The translations under genes and the position numbers were made by a program. From NCBI RefSeq assembly GCF_002113375.1, contig NZ_NEHO01000001.1:528950-592949 (forward strand): DNA of 64,000 nucleotides, given 5' to 3'. Below are positions 37,259 through 44,983 of the stretch, in pieces. The notes beneath the pieces were generated by a model, which was given only the letters and a program-made list of their open reading frames with translations, did no database searches and was not told the DNA's origin. How positions within the stretch are numbered: position 1 is the first letter of the stretch; each line of letters opens with the position of its first letter. The stretch comes from Pseudomonas sp. R37(2017) (GTDB lineage Bacteria; Pseudomonadota; Gammaproteobacteria; Pseudomonadales; Pseudomonadaceae).

Positions 37259-38547
37259 TGCACGAAATCCTGATTGAACTGCGTACCGGCAATCATTGCC
37301 CCTGCCCGGCTGCTATTGAAAAAAAGCACCTCGGGATGCCTGGCTATGTAACGCTCGAGCTCGCACAGGTAGCTGCGGAAGTTCAGTTGCGTCTTGACCT
37401 TCTGCCCATGACCGTCGTGCACCCAGTGCCTGGCCTGGTTCACCGGCGGCCCCAGATCACCATCATTCCAGCCGGTATGAGTCCTGTTCATCGGAAAGGA
37501 AAAATCGGCACCGAACAGCGTGATGCGCTGCGCGCCCATCTTCACCGCCAGGTCGACCGCCGGGTGGATCACGCTGCCGCTGACATAAAGCTGTGCACGC
37601 GGGTGCTGCTCACGCAACGCCGCGTAGACCGGGCTGGCGGAGTAACCGCCATAACGCTTGCCTTTCCAGGCCTTGAGCATGTGTGGATCGCTCAAAGGCA
37701 AATACACCAGCGGAATGTCTTCGGAGCCCTCGCCCGGCAAGTGCAGCACACTGATGCGCTGGTCAATGCTCACCACCAGGTCAGGTTTGACGCCGTGTTC
37801 GCGAAGGGGCCTGTAAGCGGTATCCACACTGATGAACAGAGGTCGCGGCGTTTGCTTGCGCGCGGCGGCCAGGCGCTCGAAATTGGCTTCAAGGCTGGGC
37901 CCTGTGCCGATCACATAGATTTCACGTTCAGTGCAGGTGCCAAACAGCTGTGCCACATCATCATCGGCCAGCAGCACTTCGAGGGTATCCTGCAAGCGCT
38001 GCTGAATGACCGGCGACTGCGGATCGAAGTCTCGATTATTGAAACTCAGGTGCACTTCGCTGACCAGGCGATCACGAATCTTCGCACTGTAGTCATCGGC
38101 CAGCAGCATTTCGGCCGGCAACGCAAAAAACGGAGTGCAGATGTCCGACATATCGCCGGCATACAGCAGTTGCACGCGCGGATCGCCCAGCCATTGGCGT
38201 TGATCGATCAGCTCCAGCACCAACAGGAAAAGCGCGCCGTTGAGAATGTGGACATAGAGTTTTTCAAGCCCGGCGCGCTCCAGCAAAACCGCAGGCAAAT
38301 CGCCGAAGCCGGTGCCGTAGACGTGCAGTTGTGGCTTGTCGAGCGGGAGACTGGCGGCCTGAAGACGAGCCTCGTGCAGGCGATCATGGCGACTGGTGAG
38401 CTGGATGCCGCCCACACACAACGTCGAGTCACGACCTTCGATCAGCTCGACCTCGATGCCCAGACGATCTTCCCTTTTCAATCGCGCATACAGCGACGGC
38501 CAGCGCCGCTGGATAACCTGAGCATTGTCTTCAAAGCATTCGCTCAT
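37255..38547 (-). CDS. Motility accessory factor (Maf, DUF115) glycosyltransferase
   Basis: A 430-residue protein with the MAF/DUF115 domain (about 170-400), including IYVIGTGPSLEANFERL, FISVDTAYRPLREHGVKPDLVVSID and ITLFGADFSFP. Maf proteins of Campylobacter, Aeromonas and others transfer nonulosonic acids such as pseudaminic acid to flagellin Ser/Thr. Its place between a pse block and fliC supports that role. The ATG at 38547 has GAGG 6 nt upstream; a GTG four codons earlier is in frame. Only about 24 nt separate it from a strong terminator. Confidence 0.85.
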   Translation of the reverse strand: MSECFEDNAQVIQRRWPSLYARLKREDRLGIEVELIEGRDSTLCVGGIQLTSRHDRLHEARLQAASLPLDKPQLHVYGTGFGDLPAVLLERAGLEKLYVHILNGALFLLVLELIDQRQWLGDPRVQLLYAGDMSDICTPFFALPAEMLLADDYSAKIRDRLVSEVHLSFNNRDFDPQSPVIQQRLQDTLEVLLADDDVAQLFGTCTEREIYVIGTGPSLEANFERLAAARKQTPRPLFISVDTAYRPLREHGVKPDLVVSIDQRISVLHLPGEGSEDIPLVYLPLSDPHMLKAWKGKRYGGYSASPVYAALREQHPRAQLYVSGSVIHPAVDLAVKMGAQRITLFGADFSFPMNRTHTGWNDGDLGPPVNQARHWVHDGHGQKVKTQLNFRSYLCELERYIARHPEVLFFNSSRAGAMIAGTQFNQDFVQ

Positions 38548-38570
38548 GCTACCTCGCACTCCTTACAAGC

Positions 38571-38607
38571 AAAAAAGCGCTCAAGGTTAACCCTTGGGCG
38601 CTTTTTT
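38571..38607 (-). terminator. Strong hairpin terminator between the KAS III and Maf genes
   Basis: AAAAAAGCGCTCAAGG and CCCTTGGGCGCTTTTTT form a near-perfect stem with a TTAA loop; A and T runs on both sides make it work on either strand. On the minus strand it ends the KAS III transcript just before the Maf start codon at 38547. Confidence 0.85.
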
Positions 38608-38637
38608 GTACCGGCCTTTTTATGAAAAGACTTTCAC

Positions 38638-39564
38638 TCAAGGACGATAGATGATCGCCGAACCCCATGACAGGCCCACTCCGAAACCGCTGAGCGCAAC
38701 GCGCTTCCATTCGGAATCGAGAATATGCTTTTCCAGCAGCAATGGAATGCTCGACGACACCGTATTACCGGTCTCGACCATGTCCTTGATGAACTTCTGC
38801 GGACACTCTTCGAAGCGCCGCGCGACCGCATCGACAATCGCCGCGCTGCCCTGGTGAATGCAGAACGCATCGATGTCGTCAGCGCTGAGCTGCGACTCAC
38901 CCAGCAACTCATGCAAATGTGCCGGTACCTTGAGCAGTGCAAAGTTGAACACCTGGCGCCCGTTCATGAAGAACACGCCGTCGGTGACTTTCAAATGTGG
39001 AGCGCCGGAACCGTCGGTGCCGAACCTGGACTTGCCCAGTGCCCAGGTCGGGTTTTCACCCATCCAGGTCGCAGTGGCCGCATCGCCGAACAGCATGGTG
39101 GTGTTACGATCTTCCGGGTCGACGATCTTCGAATACGGATCGGCAGTGATCAGCAGGCCGTTCTTCAGGCCGGCGGCCTCCATGAAGCCCTTGATCGCAT
39201 AGATGCCGTAGACGTAACCGGAACAGCCCAGGGAAATATCAAACGCTGCAACATTGGTCGGCAGGCCGAGTTTGTCCTGCACGATGGCCGCGGTATGCGG
39301 CAGTCCTTCCTCGTCACCGTTCTGGGTGACGACGATCAACGCATCGATGGATTCACGTTTCAGATCAGGGTTGCTGGCAAACAGCGCATTGGCCGCTTCA
39401 ACGCACAGATCGGAAGTTTCCTGATCAACGCCCTTGCGCGGCAGGAAAGCCGAGCCGATCTTGCCCAGGATGAATTCTTCATCCTTATCGAATTTTGCAC
39501 CTTGTGCGTAATTGTCCACGCCGGCTACAGGAACGTAGCTCGCAATGCTTTTTATGCCAATCAT
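38638..39564 (-). CDS. 3-oxoacyl-ACP synthase III (KAS III) of the flagellin glycosylation island
   Basis: A 308-residue FabH-like enzyme with the full catalytic triad: C114 in SLGCSGYVYG, H237 in CIHQGS and N267 in ETGNTVSSS. KAS III condenses an acyl-CoA with malonyl-ACP. A homologue (orf3) lies in the P. syringae flagellin glycosylation island next to fgt1 and fgt2. It probably makes a short 3-oxo or 3-hydroxyacyl group for N-acylation of a sugar rather than feeding lipid synthesis. The start MIGIKSIASYVP (39564) fits the family; the longer open frame has no support. The upstream gap of 226 nt separates it from pseI. Confidence 0.9.
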   Translation of the reverse strand: MIGIKSIASYVPVAGVDNYAQGAKFDKDEEFILGKIGSAFLPRKGVDQETSDLCVEAANALFASNPDLKRESIDALIVVTQNGDEEGLPHTAAIVQDKLGLPTNVAAFDISLGCSGYVYGIYAIKGFMEAAGLKNGLLITADPYSKIVDPEDRNTTMLFGDAATATWMGENPTWALGKSRFGTDGSGAPHLKVTDGVFFMNGRQVFNFALLKVPAHLHELLGESQLSADDIDAFCIHQGSAAIVDAVARRFEECPQKFIKDMVETGNTVSSSIPLLLEKHILDSEWKRVALSGFGVGLSWGSAIIYRP

Positions 39565-39667
39565 TACGGCTTCCCAATAATAAACAGCCCAATACCACCA
39601 CTCGCAGGAATCGAGGGGCGCCGACAAACCTGGATTTCCGTCGCCCCAGGGCGACGACCGGGAAGCG

Positions 39668-39693
39668 TAAAGGGCTATCACTGAACCCGATAA
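39668..39693 (+). promoter_or_regulatory. Possible FliA-like site on the plus strand
   Basis: TAAA is followed after 14 nt by CCCGATAA on the plus strand, one nt shorter than the usual spacing and with one changed base. It would read towards the 3' end of pseI, antisense to it. A 7-bp GC hairpin (about 39636-39655) lies nearby. No gene is evident on the plus strand. Confidence 0.25.
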
Positions 39694-39790
39694 AGGGTCA
39701 GGCGCCATCTTCCCGGCCAATACAATACAGTGAAGATGCGCGTTCTGACTCGCAGGTCACTCTATTTTGCCGAATCAGCCCGACAATGGG

Positions 39791-40843
39791 TTATTCGACC
39801 AAGGACCAGTCCAGCGCTGTTCCACGCTTGATAGCCTGCCTGGCACGGCGTCCCTGGAGGCTTTGCGCATGCCTGGGCGCCAGCCCGAGCCCCGGACGGA
39901 TGGCTCTCAGATTTGTCGCACTGAAGGGCTCACCGGCCTCCATGTCCCGGGTGACATACAACGACCGACGGTACACCAGGGATGGGCGCTCAGCCTCGGT
40001 GACGCCGTAATGCACGTGCCCCATGGCTTGCCAGGCGCGCTCGGTTTCAATCACCAGGCTGGCCAGCTCGGAAGGCTCCAGCGAGAAACTGGCGTCGACG
40101 CCTCCGGCCGCACGCTCGAGGGTGAAATGCTTTTCCACCACCGTTGCGCCCAGTGCCACCGCTGCCACGGACACACCAACGCCCATGGAGTGGTCGGACA
40201 GCCCCACCTGGCAATCGAACAACTCGCGCAAATGTGCAATCGTGCGCAGGTTGCTGTTCACCGGTGATGCCGGGTAGGTGCTGGTGCATTTGAGCAGCAC
40301 CAGATCCTTGCACCCGGCCTCGCGGGCCGCGCGCACGGTTTCATCGAGTTCAGCGATGCTGGCCATGCCGGTGGAAATGATCAGTGGCTTGCCCGTCGCG
40401 GCTACCCGGCGTATCAGCGGCAGGTCGGTATTTTCAAAACTGGCGATCTTGTAGGCCGGCACGTCGAGGCTTTCGAGGAAGTCCACGGCGCTCTCATCGA
40501 ATGGCGTGGAGAACGCCAGCAGGCCCAGTTCTTTGGCACGGGCGAAAATCGGCGCATGCCATTCCCAGGGCGTGTGGGCCTTTTCGTACAGCGCATACAA
40601 CGAAGTCCCGGCCCACAGACTGTTCGGATCCTTGATGAAGAACTCGCCCTCGGCCAGGTCCAGCGTCATGGTGTCGGCGGTGTAGGTCTGCAGTTTCAAT
40701 GCGTGGGCACCGGCCCTGGCCGCGGCCTCGACGATTTGCAACGCCACGTCCAGGGACTGGTTATGGTTGCCGCTCATCTCGGCAATGATGAATGGCGGCG
40801 CATCAGCACCGATCAGGCGCTCGCCAATCTTGAAGCTAGTCAT
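39791..40843 (-). CDS. pseI: Pseudaminic acid synthase PseI
   Basis: A 350-residue NeuB-family synthase. The TIM-barrel part (about 15-270) shows FIIAEMSGNHNQSL, ALKLQTYTADTMTL and VEKHFTLER, followed by a SAF antifreeze-like domain (about 285-350, SLYVTRDMEAGEPFSATNLR). It condenses a 2,4-diacetamido-trideoxy-altrose with phosphoenolpyruvate. The NHNQSLD and TYTADTMTLD signatures favour PseI over sialic or legionaminic acid synthase. Its ATG overlaps the end of the pseG-GNAT gene by 8 nt. Confidence 0.92.
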   Translation of the reverse strand: MTSFKIGERLIGADAPPFIIAEMSGNHNQSLDVALQIVEAAARAGAHALKLQTYTADTMTLDLAEGEFFIKDPNSLWAGTSLYALYEKAHTPWEWHAPIFARAKELGLLAFSTPFDESAVDFLESLDVPAYKIASFENTDLPLIRRVAATGKPLIISTGMASIAELDETVRAAREAGCKDLVLLKCTSTYPASPVNSNLRTIAHLRELFDCQVGLSDHSMGVGVSVAAVALGATVVEKHFTLERAAGGVDASFSLEPSELASLVIETERAWQAMGHVHYGVTEAERPSLVYRRSLYVTRDMEAGEPFSATNLRAIRPGLGLAPRHAQSLQGRRARQAIKRGTALDWSLVE

Positions 40844-42341
40844 CTGCGTGATCCTTCAATACGCGCGTGAACGCGCAGGCACTCTGGGTAAAACCGGCTT
40901 CGCGAAAGACGTTCAGCGACGGCTGGTTAGCGGGCAACACCTGGGCGGTGAGCGACTCCAGTTCTGGCCAGTGGACTTTTACAACCGCTTCGCCACGGGA
41001 CAGCAGCGCCCTGCCCCACCCCAGGCCGAACCGGCCTTCGAACAGGTAAATCGACACCTCGGCGGTTAAACCCCGCAGGTCATAACGCAGTACACCGACC
41101 GGACCATCATCGGCCTCGGCAATCAACAACAGCCGCCGGGGATTGCTCAGGCTCGCAACCAGCCAGTTTTGATGCGCAGGCCATTCGATCACGCCGGTCT
41201 CGAGTGACCAGCGGCGCACGGCCTCGTTGTTGCGCCCCTCGAACAACAGCTGCGCATCACCCAGGTTCGCCGGGCGCATCCTCAGCACCGCGCCGGCCAG
41301 CGCAGCCGCCACCCGTTGCGCGCCCCGACCATCGACAAGTCGTCGCGATTGCTGTGCCAGGCTCTGGCGCAAACCCTGGTTACCCGCGACAAAACCGATG
41401 GCCAGGCGCAGTTGCTCGACACTGACGTGCTCGCGGCCCCCCATGAACACATGGGCGCCCGCAGCCGCCATGACTTCGCCGTTGGCCTGCTGGTTGTTCG
41501 ATACCGCAATGCAAATCGTCGGCAGGCCCATGGCCGCCCGTTCCCAACTGGTGCCCCCACCCGCCCCGACAAACAGGTCGGCTTCGGTCATCAATCGATA
41601 AAAGTCGCCGACGAAACTGTGCAGGCGCCAATTCGGGCGAGTCGCCGCCAATGCCTGCATCTGCGCCCAGGCCGGATTACCCGCACCGGCGACAAAATCG
41701 ACTTCCAGCTCGGCAAAGTCCGCCAGCGCCAGCATCGCGTGATGAGTCTGCATCGCAGCGTCGAAACCGCCGAAATTCACCAGCACACGCCGGGCCTGGG
41801 GCTTGATCTCGATGGCCGGGCAATGGAACTCGTCGCGCAACATGGCAAACCCTGGGCCGAACAATGTCCGACAGCCAGGCGCCAGCAGCGACGTATAAGC
41901 CTGGGCTGTTCCCGAGAGGTTCTGGTTCAGCAGCAAATCGGCGCTGTAGGTCCGCGTCGCGAGGTCGTCCACCGCGGCGATCCGTGGCGCCCAGCGCCGG
42001 GCGGCGGTCTGCCAGTGATGATCGAGGCCGTAGTGGTCGACAATGATCCAGTCGAATGCCGGCTGCCGGTCCAGCAATGGCTCCAGCGCGGCGATGTCCG
42101 CCTGCCATGGCAGCATGGATTCGATGGCCTGCTGCGGGTCTTCGTCGCTGTAGCGCGCGGGCAGTTCAAAGGTTTCGAAACCTTCGGCGCGCAGTGCCTC
42201 CAGCCGATGCCCGGGTAGCAGGCGACAGGCGAAAGCCACGTGACTGCCCTGCCCGCGCAGCACGCGAGCCAGGCACAGGCAGCGCGCGATGTGGCCGCTG
42301 CCGATGGTCGGCGAAGCGTCAGAGCGAATCAGCACTCTCAT
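40836..42341 (-). CDS. pseG: Fused UDP-sugar hydrolase PseG with C-terminal acetyltransferase domain (PseH-like)
   Basis: A 501-residue fusion. Residues 1 to about 345 are PseG, a GT-B-fold hydrolase that removes UDP, with catalytic H17 in IGSGHIARC and the nucleotide-binding GAGGGTSWERAAMGLP. Residues about 350-501 are a GNAT domain (RPANLGDAQLLFEGRN, RALLSRGEAVVK, NQPSLNVFREAGF) that probably does the N4-acetylation step of PseH. No separate pseH occurs in the window. The ATG (42341) overlaps the pseF stop; the long upstream frame is only pseF in another phase. Confidence 0.92.
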   Translation of the reverse strand: MRVLIRSDASPTIGSGHIARCLCLARVLRGQGSHVAFACRLLPGHRLEALRAEGFETFELPARYSDEDPQQAIESMLPWQADIAALEPLLDRQPAFDWIIVDHYGLDHHWQTAARRWAPRIAAVDDLATRTYSADLLLNQNLSGTAQAYTSLLAPGCRTLFGPGFAMLRDEFHCPAIEIKPQARRVLVNFGGFDAAMQTHHAMLALADFAELEVDFVAGAGNPAWAQMQALAATRPNWRLHSFVGDFYRLMTEADLFVGAGGGTSWERAAMGLPTICIAVSNNQQANGEVMAAAGAHVFMGGREHVSVEQLRLAIGFVAGNQGLRQSLAQQSRRLVDGRGAQRVAAALAGAVLRMRPANLGDAQLLFEGRNNEAVRRWSLETGVIEWPAHQNWLVASLSNPRRLLLIAEADDGPVGVLRYDLRGLTAEVSIYLFEGRFGLGWGRALLSRGEAVVKVHWPELESLTAQVLPANQPSLNVFREAGFTQSACAFTRVLKDHADD

Positions 42342-43045
42342 TGCAGTTCCCCCCCGGCCTTGAGCGCGGCATACAGGTACTCCGCGCGTGTCCAGTCCTG
42401 CGGCGTGTCGATGTCCTGCACCAGATGCCGCGGCAGGATGACCGGCAGGCTGTACGGTGAATACAGCACCTCGCCACGCAGCCAGGCATCGCTGCGGCCC
42501 CAATAGAACTGCCCGGCATCCTGATAGGCGACTGACAAATCCTGGGAGCGGGTATCACGGTACTGCGGATACAGTGCCGTCAATGCGCCCTGGTCATCAA
42601 GGGTCAGGGCGCGCTGAACCGGGAAACCGAAGTCGCACACCGAGAATGCGAAGGACTTGTCGGGATGCTGATCCAGCAGGCTCAGCCCCTGGACAAGAAA
42701 TCGCGACTGCAGCAACGGCGCGGTCGCGTAGATGCAGCAGGCGTGATCGAACGTCTGCCCTTGCTCACGCAGTGCTTGCAGGGCATGGGCGATCACCGCA
42801 GCGGTACCCGTGAAGTCGTCGGCCAGTTCCGCCGGACGCATGAAGGGCACCTGGGCGCCGCAGTCCAGGGCCAGCCCGGCGATTTCCTCGTCGTCGGTGC
42901 TGACCACCACCCGGGAAAACAATCCGGATTCCAGCGCCACCCGAATCGAGCGGGCAATCATTGGCACACCGGCGAACGGTTTGAGGTTCTTGCGGGGTAT
43001 GCGTTTGCTGCCGCCTCGGGCCGGGATGATGGCTACGTTGTTCAA
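42338..43045 (-). CDS. pseF: CMP-pseudaminic acid cytidylyltransferase PseF
   Basis: A 235-residue nucleotidyltransferase with the N-terminal signature AIIPARGGSKRIPRKNLKPFAG and CTP-binding segments. It activates pseudaminic acid with CMP for the glycosyltransferase. The start codon is TTG at 43045, overlapping the stop of the methylase gene (TTGA) with only a weak SD, so translation is probably coupled. It overlaps pseG by 4 nt. Confidence 0.93.
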   Translation of the reverse strand: MNNVAIIPARGGSKRIPRKNLKPFAGVPMIARSIRVALESGLFSRVVVSTDDEEIAGLALDCGAQVPFMRPAELADDFTGTAAVIAHALQALREQGQTFDHACCIYATAPLLQSRFLVQGLSLLDQHPDKSFAFSVCDFGFPVQRALTLDDQGALTALYPQYRDTRSQDLSVAYQDAGQFYWGRSDAWLRGEVLYSPYSLPVILPRHLVQDIDTPQDWTRAEYLYAALKAGGELQ

Positions 43046-43662
43046 CGGCGTTTTTCCAGGACGAACCAGGTGATGTCGTCCACCGGGAACTGCCGATCGC
43101 GGTGGTAGCCAAAACCGTAGTCAAGCAGTTGCAGGTCGTCATAGCGATCGAGCATTTCACCGGCGAAGTCGCGCTTGAACAGCTTGCCGCTGTTGCCGCG
43201 ATACGGGACCTCGACCGGCGCCGGGTTGTAGTACTCGGCGATCAGGATATAGCGCCGGCTCAGCTCATACAGTTGCGCGTACGCGGCCGGCAGCAACTCC
43301 GGCGCCAGGTGAATCAGCACGCCTTTGCTCAGGGTCAGGTCGAAGGTGCGTTCGCGGGGGAAATCGAACAGCGAACCGTGCCAGATGTGGGCAATACCCA
43401 GCGCCTGGGCAGCGGCACAGGCACTGGCATTGATCTCCACGCCAAACAGTTCGCAGCGCGGCAACAGCTGACGCAGTGCCTGCAGGTTGTTACCGGCATT
43501 GGTGCCCAGTTCCACCAGGCTGTCGATGTGCCCGACCCGTGTCAGCGCCTTGGCAAACAGCGCCAGGTTGGCCGCCACCAGTGGCTGGCCGACATTGCGG
43601 TCAACGTACTGGTTGCCGAATTCGCCCTGCCAGAAAGTTTCCTGCTCGGTCAGTTCACGCAT
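43042..43662 (-). CDS. Pseudaminic acid biosynthesis-associated methylase
   Basis: A 206-residue SAM-dependent methyltransferase with motif I LVELGTNAGNNLQAL and the conserved start TEQETFWQGEFGNQYVDRN. A family with this N-terminus is found in pse clusters and is named for that association; its exact acceptor is not known to me. The ATG (43662) overlaps the pseC stop as TGATG; a GTG one codon earlier is possible. It suggests a methylated nonulosonic acid or a related intermediate. Confidence 0.85.
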   Translation of the reverse strand: MRELTEQETFWQGEFGNQYVDRNVGQPLVAANLALFAKALTRVGHIDSLVELGTNAGNNLQALRQLLPRCELFGVEINASACAAAQALGIAHIWHGSLFDFPRERTFDLTLSKGVLIHLAPELLPAAYAQLYELSRRYILIAEYYNPAPVEVPYRGNSGKLFKRDFAGEMLDRYDDLQLLDYGFGYHRDRQFPVDDITWFVLEKRR

Positions 43663-44852
43663 CACACATTTCCCACCCGTCGCAATGGCTGGATTATTTC
43701 GATCAGCTGTCGCATCTGCTCGACCACATAGTCCTGCTGTTCATCACTGAGCAACGGATACAACGGCAGGCTGATGGCCTCGGCGTAGTAACGCTCGGCC
43801 TGTGGAAAATCACCCTCGTTGAACCCGAGGTCGCGATAGTAAGGCTGCAAATGCACGGGAATATAGTGCAGGTTCACCCCGACCCCGGCCGCCCTCAGTC
43901 CTTCGAACACCTCACGATGAGTGAGGCTGATCTGATCGAGTTGCAGGCGCACCACGTAAAGGTGCCACGACGACTCGGCCTCTGGCTGCGCACTGGGCAG
44001 GGTCAGCGGCAAGTACGCCAGCAAGCGCTCATAACGCGCCGCCAGTTCACGCCGACGCTCGATAAACTCATCCAGCTTGTTCAACTGCGACAAACCGAGG
44101 GCCGCTTGCAGGTCGGTAATGCGGTAATTGAACCCCAGTTCCACTTGCTCGTAGTACCAGGGGCCGTGGCTGGGGCCGGTCATCTGCTGCGGATCCCGGG
44201 TCATGCCGTGACTGCGCAGGCGTTGCAAACGCTCGGCAAGCTCCGGGTTGTTGGTCATGACCATGCCGCCTTCGGCGCTGGTGATGATCTTCACCGGATG
44301 AAAGCTGAACACGGTCATCGCGGCAAACTCGCCACAACCCACCGGGCGCCCGGCGTAGGACGCACCAACGGCATGGGCCGCGTCTTCGATCACGGTAAAG
44401 CCATAACGCCTGGCCAGTGCGGCAATCCTGCGCATGTCGCAGCTCTGCCCCGAGAACGCCACGGCCACGAGCACTTTCGGCAGCCGGCCTTCACGCTCGG
44501 CCCGTTCCAGCTTGACGGCCAGCGCAGCGGCATCGAGGTTCCAGGTCCGCGGGTCGATATCGACAAAATCCACCTCGGCACCGCAGTAGCGACCACAGTT
44601 CGCCGAGGCGAGAAAGGTGTTCGGCGTCGTCCACAACCAGTCGCCCGGGCCGAGCCCCGCCGCCAGGCAAGCGATGTGCAGGGCCGCCGTGGCATTGCAC
44701 ACCGCCACGGCAAAATCAGCTTCGCAGCGGTCGGCCATCGCCCGCTCGAAGCGCTCGATGGTCGGCCCCTGGGTCAGCCAGTCAGACTGCAATACACCGA
44801 TCACAGCGTCGATATCCGCCTGATCGAGGCTTTGCCGAGCGTATGGAATCAT
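43662..44852 (-). CDS. pseC: UDP-4-amino-4,6-dideoxy-N-acetyl-altrosamine transaminase PseC
   Basis: A 396-residue DegT/DnrJ-type PLP aminotransferase with the Schiff-base Lys at about K188 in SFHPVKIITSAEGG and IPYARQSLDQADI at the start, as in PseC. It aminates C4 of the PseB product. The ATG at 44852 has no clear SD of its own but overlaps the stop of a short upstream frame (ATGA) that begins like PseB. It would therefore be translated by coupling. Confidence 0.93.
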   Translation of the reverse strand: MIPYARQSLDQADIDAVIGVLQSDWLTQGPTIERFERAMADRCEADFAVAVCNATAALHIACLAAGLGPGDWLWTTPNTFLASANCGRYCGAEVDFVDIDPRTWNLDAAALAVKLERAEREGRLPKVLVAVAFSGQSCDMRRIAALARRYGFTVIEDAAHAVGASYAGRPVGCGEFAAMTVFSFHPVKIITSAEGGMVMTNNPELAERLQRLRSHGMTRDPQQMTGPSHGPWYYEQVELGFNYRITDLQAALGLSQLNKLDEFIERRRELAARYERLLAYLPLTLPSAQPEAESSWHLYVVRLQLDQISLTHREVFEGLRAAGVGVNLHYIPVHLQPYYRDLGFNEGDFPQAERYYAEAISLPLYPLLSDEQQDYVVEQMRQLIEIIQPLRRVGNV

Positions 44853-44953
44853 GCTGGCAACCAGGCATGGGCGAGCGTGCCCGGCAGACGAGCGCATTGA
44901 CGCTCGCACGAACCGGTGCCGCCTGGGATGAAAATCGATTTTCCGTTGTACAT
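44849..44953 (-). pseudogene. pseB: Remnant of pseB (UDP-GlcNAc 4,6-dehydratase, inverting)
   Basis: An AAGGA ribosome site and an ATG (44953) open a 34-codon frame starting MYNGKSIFIPGGTGS, which matches the N-terminus of PseB (MFNxKSILITGGTGSFG type), including the start of the Rossmann glycine motif. After residue 15 the similarity ends (CERQCARLPG) and the frame stops at a TGA that overlaps the pseC ATG. The remaining 300 or so residues of PseB are absent. It looks like an internal deletion that left the start signals and the coupling to pseC. No other pseB lies in the window. Confidence 0.78.
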
Positions 44954-44983
44954 GCCTTGAATCCTTATACCTGTTCGCCGTGC

